Below, in pieces: positions 15,401 to 23,765 of a stretch of 40,000 nt of DNA (its first letter is position 1; the number at the start of each line of letters is the position of its first letter). The position numbers were made by a program, and so were the translations under genes. Source of the DNA: an uncultured Bacteroidales bacterium (GTDB lineage: Bacteria > Bacteroidota > Bacteroidia > Bacteroidales > UBA932); NCBI GenBank assembly GCA_902491795.1, contig CABUIX010000016.1:1-40000 (forward strand), in the 5' to 3' direction. Under the pieces are notes generated by a model. That model saw nothing but the letters and a program-made list of their open reading frames with translations, was not told where the DNA came from and did no database searches.

Positions 15401-16423
15401 TCATATTTTCTCCAGAAGCGGCTGCAGGATCTCCACGAGCTGGTCGTTCTCAATCAGGAAGCCGTCGTGCCCGAAGACTGAACTGATCTCCCTGTATTCG
15501 GCGTGCTTGAGCTCCGAAGCCGTCAACTTGCCGTGCTTGGGAGGGAAGAGGACATCACTGTCGATGCTCACCACGAGGCAGTCGGCCTTTATGCGCGAAA
15601 GTGCGGCTTCCACTCCCCCGCGTCCGCGCCCGACGTTCTGGCTGTCCAGCATCCATGTCAGATACCAGTAGCAGTATGCATCGAAGCGGTCGACCATTTT
15701 CTTGCCCTGATACCGCTGGTACGAGCAGGCGCGGCCGGCAAACAGAGTGTCTTCGTCAGGCTCCTTCTGCGTGAGGTTGTATCCGTCGAAGGTCCTGTAG
15801 GAAATAAGCGCGATTGACCTCGCGCATGCAAGCCCGGCCTTGCCGCCTTCAAGGCTTTCGGCCGCAAGGAAGCTCGCGTCAGCTTCGAGCGCCATGCGCT
15901 GCGACTCGTTGAACGCGGTCATGTATGGAGTGACCCTTGTAGCCGTTGCGAGAAAGACCGCGCGGGAGATCACGTCCGGCTCCATTATTACCCATTCGAG
16001 GGCCTGGAAGCCGCCTACCGACGGGCCGATCATAAGGTCAATGTGATCTATCCCCAGATGCTTGCGCACAAGTATGTTCGCGCGAACGACATCCCGTACC
16101 GTGGTGCGGGGAAAACTCAGCAGATAGGGTTTTCCGGTAGCGGGGTTGATTGAAGCCGGAGAACTTGAGCCGTACGGGGAACAGAGCATTCCCGCGCACA
16201 CGATGTAGTACCGGTCGGGGTCGAAGAGCTTTCCCTTGCCGACCGTCTGCGGCCACCATTCTTCCGGATTGGAGTTGCCGGTAAGGGCATGACATATCCA
16301 GATTACCTTTTCTCCGGGGGTGTATTCCCTGTCAGAAGTATGATAGACGAGTTCAAGACTCTCGAGTCTTCCTCCTGCCTCGAACTCAAAAGGTTCGTTG
16401 ATTGTTGTCTTGTGAAGTTTCAT
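15401..16423 (-). CDS. metX: Homoserine O-acetyltransferase
   Basis: Activates homoserine with acetyl-CoA for methionine synthesis by the sulfhydrylation route. The 340-aa alpha/beta-hydrolase protein has the nucleophile elbow GPSVGGFQALEW with Ser135, the oxyanion-region IWICHALTGNSNPEEWWPQT at 41-60, an acid in VVSIDSDVLFPPKH, and the catalytic His in VFGHDGFLIENDQ close to the C-terminus. This fits MetX and not the succinyl-transferring MetA fold. Its ATG overlaps the aminotransferase stop by 4 bases (ATGA), which implies coupled translation. Homoserine would come from the bifunctional ThrA encoded divergently next to this operon. Some MetX-like proteins are serine acetyltransferases; the context favours homoserine. 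Confidence 0.93.
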   Translation of the reverse strand: MKLHKTTINEPFEFEAGGRLESLELVYHTSDREYTPGEKVIWICHALTGNSNPEEWWPQTVGKGKLFDPDRYYIVCAGMLCSPYGSSSPASINPATGKPYLLSFPRTTVRDVVRANILVRKHLGIDHIDLMIGPSVGGFQALEWVIMEPDVISRAVFLATATRVTPYMTAFNESQRMALEADASFLAAESLEGGKAGLACARSIALISYRTFDGYNLTQKEPDEDTLFAGRACSYQRYQGKKMVDRFDAYCYWYLTWMLDSQNVGRGRGGVEAALSRIKADCLVVSIDSDVLFPPKHGKLTASELKHAEYREISSVFGHDGFLIENDQLVEILQPLLEKI

Positions 16424-17736
16424 TTCCTCGGGTGATCCTTTTCGAATTCAGCCATCCTCTGCTCGAGCACCGGATAGAGTTCCTCCCTCATCCGGCTGCA
16501 GCATCCCCTCACTCCCTGCTCAAGGCTGCCGGTTGTCGACAGGCTGATGCAGCTGACACCGTAGTGCATCAGCTCGACCACGAGGGCGTCACCGCTGAGC
16601 CCTTCGTACCCTACAGTGAAGAAGAAGCCGTCGCCCACTGGCTGGCTGGCATCCTTGTCATATACTATGTGGAAACCGTGCCGCAGCATGATTTCCTTTA
16701 TTCTTCTGGTACGCCGTGCATATTCGGACGTGTCGGACACAAAGTCCACAGTTCCGTCGCACGAGAGATTCAGCATCTCGGCATAGCCGTACTGGGTGCT
16801 GCTTGTACACCCGCTTGTGATCATGTACAGTATGGAAGCGGTCAGCGTCACTCCGAACACTCCGGCATCGCTGTATCTTTGTGCAAGAGCCGGATACTGA
16901 CGGTCATAAAGACTGTCGCTGATGCACATCAGGGCTATTCTCTGTCCGGCGTAACTGAAAATCTTGGATGCCGACAGAAGCAGGATATAGTTGTCGGTGT
17001 ATCTCGCCACTGTCGGGAGATAGGGTGGTTCAAAGGGCCTTCCGAGAGGTTTGCGGTAGTCCATGCAGAAATATGCGAGATCCTCTATCACCACGGCATC
17101 ATATTTCGTGGCCAGTTCGCCGATCACTGCCAGTTCATCCTCCTCGAGGCAGGTCCATGCAGGGTTGTCGGGGTTGGAATAGATGATTGCGGCAATGTCT
17201 CCCTCAGAGAGCTCCTTTTCAAGCCTTTGACGCAGAAGGGCCGGTCCCCTCCATGAATATATGTCGAAATTGCGCCATCCGATGCCGAGCACGTTGAGCT
17301 GCGACTTCTGTATTGGGAATCCGGGGTCGATGAACAGCACCTTGTCCTTCCCGGGAATCCGCTGGGTGCAGGCGGCGAACGCAGAGAACGAACCGGCCAC
17401 GGAACCGGTCGTCGGGATGCATCCTCGCGGAGAAATGTCAATGTCAATGAAAGCCTTTACAAAGCGGGAAGCTGCTTCCTTGAGTTCGGAAACTCCTCCT
17501 GCGGGAGGATACTGCGAGCATATGCCCGAATCGAGGGCACGCTTCTCGGCCTCCACACCGAAACGGTTTATCGGAAGTCCCGGCGAACCCTGGTCCATGC
17601 GCACAAACGGAATGCCGGTCTTCTCCTCCAGATATTGGGCGGCAAGCAGGATCTCGCCGATAGTGGCGGTTGACAAATCAGTAATGCTGCAGCGGGAACA
17701 AGCCTCCCTCACAAGATCGTCGCTGAAAACTTTCAT
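16420..17736 (-). CDS. PLP-dependent aminotransferase, class I/II (fold type I)
   Basis: 438 aa. The PLP Schiff-base lysine is K258 in SASKIFSYAGQR. Asn-Pro-Asp in YSNPDNPAW (186-194), ASP/GLU in VVIEDLAYFCMDYRKP (216-230) and QYPPAGGVSELKEAASRF (75-92) are the other class I landmarks. The precise amino donor is not readable. It is the first gene of a three-gene unit with metX (4-base overlap) and an acetyltransferase, so a role in methionine or another aspartate-family amino acid is an inference from context. It starts 77 bases from the divergent thrA. An aspartate, methionine or branched-chain aminotransferase are all possible; an LL-diaminopimelate aminotransferase seems less likely because its hallmark N-terminal blocks are missing. 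Confidence 0.85.
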   Translation of the reverse strand: MKVFSDDLVREACSRCSITDLSTATIGEILLAAQYLEEKTGIPFVRMDQGSPGLPINRFGVEAEKRALDSGICSQYPPAGGVSELKEAASRFVKAFIDIDISPRGCIPTTGSVAGSFSAFAACTQRIPGKDKVLFIDPGFPIQKSQLNVLGIGWRNFDIYSWRGPALLRQRLEKELSEGDIAAIIYSNPDNPAWTCLEEDELAVIGELATKYDAVVIEDLAYFCMDYRKPLGRPFEPPYLPTVARYTDNYILLLSASKIFSYAGQRIALMCISDSLYDRQYPALAQRYSDAGVFGVTLTASILYMITSGCTSSTQYGYAEMLNLSCDGTVDFVSDTSEYARRTRRIKEIMLRHGFHIVYDKDASQPVGDGFFFTVGYEGLSGDALVVELMHYGVSCISLSTTGSLEQGVRGCCSRMREELYPVLEQRMAEFEKDHPRK

Positions 17737-17759
17737 AGTTCACGAAAGTCGCGATTTCT

Positions 17760-17790
17760 TTTGAAGAAAACAAGAATTTCCCTACATTTG
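17760..17790 (+). promoter_or_regulatory. Consensus promoter of thrA
   Basis: TTTG (17760-17763), a 19-base spacer and TACATTTG (17783-17790) match the Bacteroidota consensus at every defined position. Transcription should begin near 17797, leaving about 17 bases of 5' UTR. There is thus no room for a leader peptide of the E. coli thr type. Confidence 0.78.
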
Positions 17791-17813
17791 AAAGATTTAA
17801 GCATTGTATCAAA

Positions 17814-20249
17814 ATGAAAGTCATCAAGTTCGGAGGAACCTCGGTCGGCACTCCCGAAAGCATTCTCAAAGTTAAGGACATCGTTACATCACGCACCGAA
17901 TCACCGATAGTGGTGGTCTCTGCCCTCGCAGGCATAACGGACCAGCTCATCCGTTCAGCAAGGCTCGCGGAGGAAAGCGATACCGCCTTCCGCGAAGAAA
18001 TTGCCGCAATGAGGCTGCGTCACCTCTCCGTTTGCCGGGAAGTTGTCCCTGAACAGCGCCGGGCCGGAGTCGAGACCGAACTGAACATAATGCACGACAG
18101 GATTCTCAGCATCTGTGAGGGCATTTTCCTGCTTCAGGTACTGCCCTCAAAGACTCTCGACGAGGTTGTAAGTTTCGGAGAGAGGATGTCGTCGCTGATT
18201 GTCAGCGCAGCCATTCCCGGTGCCGCACTGCACGATTCACTTTCATTCATCCGCACAATGCGCCAGAGGGGCGAGAACGTCGCCGACACGGAAAACACAT
18301 ATCCCCTGATACGCGAAGAATTCGGATGTTTCGACACTGAAGGCGGCGTCGCGGTTGTTCCGGGATTCATAGCGCGAGACAGCGCAACCGGAGACATCAC
18401 CAATCTCGGTAGAGGCGGCTCCGACTACACCGCGAGCCTTATTGCCGCGGCCCTTAATGCGGAGCTGCTTGAAATCTGGACAGACGTCGACGGATTCATG
18501 ACCGCCGATCCAAAAATAATCAAGACATCCTATGTGATAGACGAGATGACTTATGCCGAGGCAATGGAACTCTGCAACTTCGGCGCCAAGGTCATCTATC
18601 CTCCCACCCTGTATGCCGTATGCGCCAAGGGTATCCCCATCCTTATCAAGAACACCTTCAACCCCGATTCTCCCGGCACCACCATCAAGCGTGAATGCCG
18701 CAGGGACGAGAGGCTGATCAAGGGAATCTCCTCAATTGACGACATCAGCCTTATCACGCTTTCAGGAACTTCGATGGTCGGCATAGTCGGAATCGCCAGC
18801 CGAATTTTCTCGGTGCTCGCTAAGGAGAACATCAGTGCCTTCCTGGTCAGCCAGTCGGCCTCCGAAACGGGAATCACGATAGGAGTGAGCCGCAGGGATG
18901 CATTCCCGGCAGCAGAGGTGATCAACAGCGAATTCGCCCGTGAGATCGAGAGCGGGGCAATCTCTCCTGTGCAGGTCGAAAGCGAGCTTGCTGCAGTGGC
19001 CGTTGTAGGCGAGAACATGAAATACCACGCCGGCATCGCCGGAAAACTCTTCGGCACCCTCGGCCGCAACGGAATCAGCATCATCGCCTGCGCGCAGGGG
19101 TCATCCGAAAGCAACATCTCCTTCATCGTTGACAGGAAAAACCTGCGCAAATCGCTGAACGTCATTCACGACAGCTTCTTCCTCTCCGAATACCAGGAAC
19201 TCAACCTCTTCGTTTGCGGTGTCGGCACCGTCGGCGGCAAACTTCTCGAGCAGATTGCATCCCAAAGGGAGAAACTCATGAAGGAAAGGAACCTCAAGAT
19301 CAACATCGTGGGGATAGCGCGGAGCACCAGGGCGGTATTCGACCGCGCCGGCCTCGAACCCTCCGGGTGGAAGGAAAGCCTTGCCGCCGGCATGGAGATT
19401 GACTCCCGCAGACTCCGCGACGAGGTGATCGGAATGAACATCTTCAACTCCGTTTTCGTCGACTGCACCGCAAGTGCCGAGATAGCCTCCCTGTATGAAG
19501 ATTTCTTCAACCACGGAATATCCGTTGTCGCTGCCAACAAGGTCGCGGCATCATCCGACTTCGACAATTACCGCCGTCTCAAGGAAACTGCCCTGAGACG
19601 CAGCGTCAAGTTCCTGTTCGAGACCAATGTCGGCGCCGGACTGCCGATAATCAACACCATCAATGACCTTTGCAACAGCGGCGACAGGATACTTAAGCTC
19701 GAGGCCGTGCTGAGCGGCACGCTGAACTTCATCTTCAACACGATCTCTGCAGACATCCCGTTCAGCAAGGCCGTGAAGATGGCGCAGGAACAGGGATTCT
19801 CGGAGCCTGACCCCAGGGTCGACCTCTCGGGAAAGGACGTGATGCGCAAGCTGGTGATACTCTCCCGCGAAGCCGGCTACAAGGTCAGCATGGAGGATAT
19901 GGAGGCACACCTTTTCATACCAGATAGCCTGTTCAGTTGCTCAATGGAGGAATTCTGGAAGAGGCTTCCCGAGCTTGACGCCGAATTCGAGCAGAGGAGG
20001 CAGTCTCTGGAGCGCGAGCACAAGCGGCTTAGGTTCGTCGCCAGGATGGAAGACGGGAAGTGCTCCGTCGGCCTCAAGGAAGTCGACAGCACGCACTCCT
20101 TCTATGTGCTTGACGGTTCCAACAACATCATCCTCCTGACTACCGAACGCTACAACCGCCACCCCATGCTCATACAGGGCTACGGAGCAGGTGCAGACGT
20201 GACTGCCGCCGGAGTGTTCGCCGACATCATGCGTGTTGCGAACATCTGA
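17814..20249 (+). CDS. thrA: Bifunctional aspartate kinase / homoserine dehydrogenase I
   Basis: 811 aa carrying steps one and three of the homoserine route. N-terminal kinase (about 1-290) begins MKVIKFGGTSVG and has GRGGSDYTASLIAAALNAE with the substrate-binding SDYTA. Two ACT regulatory domains follow (about 310-450), then a Rossmann domain starting at about 462 (LFVCGVGTVGGKLLEQ), AANKVAAS near 578, and the catalytic homoserine dehydrogenase block LSGTLNFIFNT near 634 with GFSEPDPRVDLSGKDV near 662. This is the ThrA/MetL fusion; ACT domains suggest threonine feedback. It is alone on its transcript, with a DUF4143 ATPase convergent downstream, and lies opposite the metX operon. The intermediate step, Asd, is encoded 1.6 kb downstream, separated by an apparent insertion. 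Confidence 0.96.
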   Translation: MKVIKFGGTSVGTPESILKVKDIVTSRTESPIVVVSALAGITDQLIRSARLAEESDTAFREEIAAMRLRHLSVCREVVPEQRRAGVETELNIMHDRILSICEGIFLLQVLPSKTLDEVVSFGERMSSLIVSAAIPGAALHDSLSFIRTMRQRGENVADTENTYPLIREEFGCFDTEGGVAVVPGFIARDSATGDITNLGRGGSDYTASLIAAALNAELLEIWTDVDGFMTADPKIIKTSYVIDEMTYAEAMELCNFGAKVIYPPTLYAVCAKGIPILIKNTFNPDSPGTTIKRECRRDERLIKGISSIDDISLITLSGTSMVGIVGIASRIFSVLAKENISAFLVSQSASETGITIGVSRRDAFPAAEVINSEFAREIESGAISPVQVESELAAVAVVGENMKYHAGIAGKLFGTLGRNGISIIACAQGSSESNISFIVDRKNLRKSLNVIHDSFFLSEYQELNLFVCGVGTVGGKLLEQIASQREKLMKERNLKINIVGIARSTRAVFDRAGLEPSGWKESLAAGMEIDSRRLRDEVIGMNIFNSVFVDCTASAEIASLYEDFFNHGISVVAANKVAASSDFDNYRRLKETALRRSVKFLFETNVGAGLPIINTINDLCNSGDRILKLEAVLSGTLNFIFNTISADIPFSKAVKMAQEQGFSEPDPRVDLSGKDVMRKLVILSREAGYKVSMEDMEAHLFIPDSLFSCSMEEFWKRLPELDAEFEQRRQSLEREHKRLRFVARMEDGKCSVGLKEVDSTHSFYVLDGSNNIILLTTERYNRHPMLIQGYGAGADVTAAGVFADIMRVANI

Positions 20250-20286
20250 TTTCAGGCGGAACGGGGATGCCGCACAATCTGCGCAA

Positions 20287-21618
20287 TCAAAGGAACATTG
20301 TCATATATGCCGGAAGGTAAAGGATATCCTCTTCCTTGTGCATGTCTTTCGTGTAGATCAGATACTTGTTTCTTATCCGGGATGAGAACTTTTTACAAAA
20401 GGCATCCAACGAAGCATGTGTCCTATACCCGGAAGATTTTACCTCTATGGGACTAACCTTGTCCCCATCCGCAATCAGGAAGTCCACTTCATAATTGTGT
20501 TTCCCGCTCTCTGTGGGGAATGAATAATAGTACAGTTCATGTCCGGCAGCTTTCAGCATCTGTGCAATGACGTTTTCATAAACATAGCCGAGATCTGCAC
20601 TCAACTTGTCACTGAGCAGTTTGTGGTAAATCGTATTGTCGGTAAACTTCTTGTCCCAAAACGCGAGTGTAACGAATAGTCCCGTGTCAGCCGCAAACAT
20701 CTTGTATTTGTCGGGATTCTGATGCAATGCCAGACCGGCACCCGGATCATTGGCATGGTAGGCCATGTTGACCACCATTGACTCTCTGATTTCAGATATG
20801 ATTTCAGCCAGGTTCGAATTGCGTGTGCCGTCAGTCGCGCTCCATGCCAGGTATCTGTTGGCATTGCCTGTCAGCTGGGCCGGAATCTGGCGGAACATCT
20901 TTGAGGCGTTTCCAGTCGGGTCTATCTTGTTGAAATCATCTTCATATAAAGTTATGACAGACCGTTTCACACTGTCAACTTTTTCAAGATTGTTGGTATC
21001 CAGATAGGCAGCTACGGCCTGAGGCATTCCTCCCACAAGCATGTACAGACGGAAATCGCGCATCAGCTTGCGGTTTGTGTCATCTCCCAAATATGTCCTG
21101 TCCCGGAAGCATCCTTGAAGAAGTTTTATCGTGGCTGTATCTCCCAATGCCCACCTGAACTCCTCATAGTCCATCGGATACATGTAAAGTTTGGTTTCTT
21201 CACTCGGTATCAGAATATCCTTGACATTCTTGCGTATGGATATGAGCGAGCCGGTCTCTATATAATCATACCTGCCGTCTTTTACAAGATACTTGATGGC
21301 TTGTCTTGCCCTCGGTGCAAGCTGGACTTCATCAAAGATGATGACTGATTTCCGCTCTTTCAACTCGACACCGTATTCAAATTGCAGGCGCATGAATATA
21401 TGTTTAAGATCGGAAACGTCATTGAACAGATCACGGATTTCGGCAGAACAGGCGGCAAAATCCACCAATATATAGTTCTCATATTCATTGGCTGCAAATT
21501 CCTCTGCAATGGTGGACTTCCCGACACGTCTTGCACCCTGTATCAATACGGCAGTTCTGCCCTCATCCGTCTGCTTCCAATGCAGCAGCTCATCGTAAAT
21601 TTTTCTTCTGAATATCAT
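20287..21618 (-). CDS. AAA ATPase with DUF4143 domain
   Basis: 443 aa from the ATG at 21618 (MIFRRKIYDELLHW). The frame opens further upstream, to 21651, but that would begin at or before the predicted transcription start. Walker A is GARRVGKS (28-35); Walker B is SVIIFDEVQLAPRARQAI near 91. After the ATPase core comes the DUF4143 region with a C-terminal PIEVKSSGYRTHASLDAF block near the end, which resembles a PD-(D/E)XK nuclease-like fold (E-V-K). Proteins of this family are abundant and variable in Bacteroidota genomes and their function is not settled; defence or regulatory roles have been suggested. The gene is more AT-rich than its neighbours and lies between thrA and asd, so it looks acquired. 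It has its own promoter. Confidence 0.85.
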   Translation of the reverse strand: MIFRRKIYDELLHWKQTDEGRTAVLIQGARRVGKSTIAEEFAANEYENYILVDFAACSAEIRDLFNDVSDLKHIFMRLQFEYGVELKERKSVIIFDEVQLAPRARQAIKYLVKDGRYDYIETGSLISIRKNVKDILIPSEETKLYMYPMDYEEFRWALGDTATIKLLQGCFRDRTYLGDDTNRKLMRDFRLYMLVGGMPQAVAAYLDTNNLEKVDSVKRSVITLYEDDFNKIDPTGNASKMFRQIPAQLTGNANRYLAWSATDGTRNSNLAEIISEIRESMVVNMAYHANDPGAGLALHQNPDKYKMFAADTGLFVTLAFWDKKFTDNTIYHKLLSDKLSADLGYVYENVIAQMLKAAGHELYYYSFPTESGKHNYEVDFLIADGDKVSPIEVKSSGYRTHASLDAFCKKFSSRIRNKYLIYTKDMHKEEDILYLPAYMTMFL

Positions 21619-21639
21619 ATATAATATTGTCAGCAAGCA

Positions 21640-21671
21640 CAAAGATAGCACACAATTACACGAATCTCAAA
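21640..21671 (-). promoter_or_regulatory. Promoter of the DUF4143 ATPase gene
   Basis: On the minus strand TTTG (21671-21668), a 20-base spacer and TATCTTTG (21647-21640) match the Bacteroidota consensus. The -33 element lies within one copy of a 21-bp direct repeat. Confidence 0.72.
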
Positions 21672-21707
21672 ATCTCCTAAAGCAAGAATTACACAAATCT
21701 CAAAATC
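21654..21707. repeat. Two 21-bp direct repeats upstream of the DUF4143 ATPase gene
   Basis: AATTACACGAATCTCAAAAT C at 21654-21674 recurs at 21687-21707 with a single change (G to A at the ninth base). Start-to-start distance is 33 bases, or about three helical turns. Copy one contains the -33 element of the ATPase promoter. Either a tandem operator or a promoter duplication would explain it. Confidence 0.75.
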
Positions 21708-21814
21708 ATAGCACTTTGATTTATTTTGAAAACAGAGGAGGACAGCCGTCCACCGCACAAGCTGCGAACAAATATGGTGAATGATTGTCAGTAAAGCAAT
21801 TTAATGAAAAACCT

Positions 21815-21822
21815 TATATTTG
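21815..21822 (+). promoter_or_regulatory. -7 element of the asd promoter
   Basis: A perfect TATATTTG lies 22 bases before the asd ATG. No clear TTTG lies 18-21 bases upstream. The position rules out the upstream in-frame ATG at 21820 as the true start. Confidence 0.5.
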
Positions 21823-21843
21823 CCGTTACAAACTCATTTACAG

Positions 21844-22851
21844 ATGAAAGCAGCAATAGTAGGAGCAAGCGGCGCAGTGGGACAGGAGTTCCTGCGCGTG
21901 CTCGAACAGAGAAATTTCCCGGTTGACGAACTTCTCCTTTTCGGGTCGGAAAGGAGCGCCGGACGCAAATACACATTCCGCGGAAAGGAGATTGAGGTCA
22001 AGCTTCTGCGGCACAACGATGACTTCAAGGGCGTGGACTATGCCTTTGTTTCTGCCGGTGCAGGGACATCCAGGGAGTTCGCGGACACTATCACCAAGTT
22101 CGGTACTGTCATGATCGACAACTCGAGCGCATTCCGCATGGAAGACGATGTTCCCCTTGTGGTCCCCGAATGCAATGCCGAAGATGTCCTCACGAGGCCG
22201 CGCGGCATCATCGCGAACCCCAACTGCACGACAATCATGATGGTGGTGGTGCTCAAGCCCATCGACAGGCTGTCTCACATCCGCAGGATTCACGTCGCCA
22301 GCTACCAGTCAGCTTCCGGAGCAGGGGCCCAGGCAATGGCCGAACTGCAGGAACAGTACAGGCAGATAGTCCGGGGAGAACCCGTGACAGTCGACAAGTT
22401 CGCCTACCAGCTTGCCTACAACGTGATTCCCCAGATCGATGTCTTCACAGACAACGGCTACACCAAGGAGGAGATGAAGATGTTCAACGAGACCCGCAAG
22501 ATCATGCACTCCGATGTCAGGTGCTCCGCGACCTGCGTGAGAATTTCGTCGCTCCGCTCACATTCTGAGGCCGTTTGGTTCGAGACTGAGAGGCCGCTCA
22601 GTGAAGCTGAGGTCCGTGCTGCACTCGAAGCTGCACCCGGAGTCACTGTCCAGGATGATCCCGCAACCAAGACCTATCCCATGCCGCTCTTCACAGGCGG
22701 TAAGGACGATGTCTATGTAGGACGCATCCGCAAGGACATCTCCGACGAGAACGGAATGACCCTGTGGCTCTCCGGCGACCAGATACGCAAGGGAGCGGCA
22801 CTGAATGCGGTGCAGATTGCAGAATATCTGATAAAGAACGAACGCAAGTAA
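21844..22851 (+). CDS. asd: Aspartate-semialdehyde dehydrogenase
   Basis: Reduces aspartyl phosphate to aspartate semialdehyde, the branch point between lysine and homoserine. The 335-aa protein starts MKAAIVGASGAVGQEF with the NADP-binding GASGAVG at 7-13. The catalytic Cys128 is in NPNCTT, and SSLRSHSEAVWFE near 240 holds the catalytic His. Length is typical of the gram-negative/cyanobacterial-type enzyme. I use the ATG at 21844; an earlier ATG at 21820 overlaps the -7 element. A small lipoprotein gene follows after 6 bases. Asd supplies both LysA and ThrA/MetX encoded elsewhere in this window, so the aspartate-family genes form a loose cluster of several transcription units. Confidence 0.96.
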   Translation: MKAAIVGASGAVGQEFLRVLEQRNFPVDELLLFGSERSAGRKYTFRGKEIEVKLLRHNDDFKGVDYAFVSAGAGTSREFADTITKFGTVMIDNSSAFRMEDDVPLVVPECNAEDVLTRPRGIIANPNCTTIMMVVVLKPIDRLSHIRRIHVASYQSASGAGAQAMAELQEQYRQIVRGEPVTVDKFAYQLAYNVIPQIDVFTDNGYTKEEMKMFNETRKIMHSDVRCSATCVRISSLRSHSEAVWFETERPLSEAEVRAALEAAPGVTVQDDPATKTYPMPLFTGGKDDVYVGRIRKDISDENGMTLWLSGDQIRKGAALNAVQIAEYLIKNERK

Positions 22852-22857
22852 ACAGGA

Positions 22858-23220
22858 ATGAACACTTTCGCAAAACTGATTCTTGCGGCTGTCCTGATGT
22901 CGGCGGTTGCAGGATGCGGGATTTTCAGATCATACAGCGACCGCATGAGCGACATTCATGCAGGAATGACTCCCGGACAGGTGGAAAATGTCATGGGCAG
23001 GCCCGACATGAGGAGTTTTGACGGCAACTGGGAGGAATGGCAGTACTATGCCTACCTCGATGATGAGCATACCTCATACATGATGATCGAGATCGGTTTC
23101 GAGGACGGCAAAGTCCGCAGCATGAACTCCTACAGGGTTGACAAGCCCGTCGCCCCTCCCCGGGCAGAAGGCCATCATCCCAGTCCCGGAGTCCACGTGG
23201 AAGTTCACTCGGGAGAATAG
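22858..23220 (+). CDS. Small lipoprotein, BamE/SmpA-like fold
   Basis: 120 aa. The N-terminus is a type II signal peptide with lipobox VAGC and lipid-anchored Cys20, so the protein is probably attached to the inner or outer membrane and faces the periplasm. The core, DIHAGMTPGQVENVMGRPDM followed by EEWQYYAY, matches the helix-turn pattern of the SmpA/OmlA (BamE) superfamily. This fold is used by the BAM complex and by many unrelated small lipoproteins, so a BAM role is not established. The C-terminal tail is rich in Pro and His (PPRAEGHHPSPGVHVEVHSG). It lies 6 bases after asd and is presumably co-transcribed, though the two have no obvious shared task. Confidence 0.78.
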   Translation: MNTFAKLILAAVLMSAVAGCGIFRSYSDRMSDIHAGMTPGQVENVMGRPDMRSFDGNWEEWQYYAYLDDEHTSYMMIEIGFEDGKVRSMNSYRVDKPVAPPRAEGHHPSPGVHVEVHSGE

Positions 23221-23233
23221 GAATTTCATATTT

Positions 23234-23758
23234 TCACGTCAGTTCTTTCAAAAGCTGTTTACTGGCGTAATGGAGTGTGACATGGCATGCACGCTTTGAC
23301 AGCTTCCTGGAATTACCCCTTACTCCTTTCAAGCCGTCCATCTGCCAAATATTCCACGAGATTTATTTCAACGATTTGAGTTGTGTTTTTTGCCAAACTT
23401 TGCTTTGTAATAGTCAATGAAGGTGTACAAAAGAGATTCCCGGGCAAGAAAAAGGTTTGTCTCCCTGCCATTCGCTTGACGTCTGCGTACAAGAAATCAT
23501 AGCCTTTGTTCTATCGGGATAGGTTCTACGGTTACGGAATCATATCGGCTCACCAAATACGTAGCCTCTCCACAGGTAATTTCAAGGCGATTCTCTTTGA
23601 TGTAATTATGCCAGGTTTTGCCTTCAGAAAATATCAACTTGACAATTTTCCGAGCTTAACGTTCGGTCCATCAGCAATATTGAAAGTAGCTCGGGCGATT
23701 GTTTATAAATTTCGTTTTCGCGAATGTCCGCCTGAAATGGATTAGTTATACAGATCAC
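23234..23758 (-). pseudogene. Degenerate relic of a restriction-modification DNA methylase gene
   Basis: No intact ORF is present, but short peptide blocks in changing minus-strand frames follow each other in the order I recall from a large DNA methylase family of bacterial restriction-modification loci. They are NPFQADIRENEIYKQSPELL...LLMDRT (23743-23645), EGKTWHNYIKENRLEITCGE...YLVSRYD...PIPIEQR (23640-23503), EWQGDKPF (23473-23450), YTFIDYYKAKFGKK within 23448-23386, and ISWNIWQMDGLKGV (23362-23321), running on to a TGA at 23236-23234. At least four frame changes and a deletion between the first and second block, where the catalytic N6-adenine motif would be expected, make it non-functional. 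It lies directly downstream of the AAA ATPase gene on the same strand. It accounts for most of the otherwise gene-less 23221-23765 stretch. Confidence 0.8.
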
Positions 23759-23765
23759 GTTCCTC

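Noticed and set aside
17737..17813. Leader peptide or SAM riboswitch between the metX operon and thrA
   Set aside because: Only 77 bases separate the two start codons and most of these are promoter; there is no room for either element.
23506..23745. 79-codon plus-strand ORF after the BamE-like lipoprotein
   Set aside because: It is antisense to the methylase relic, whose blocks are recognisable on the minus strand.
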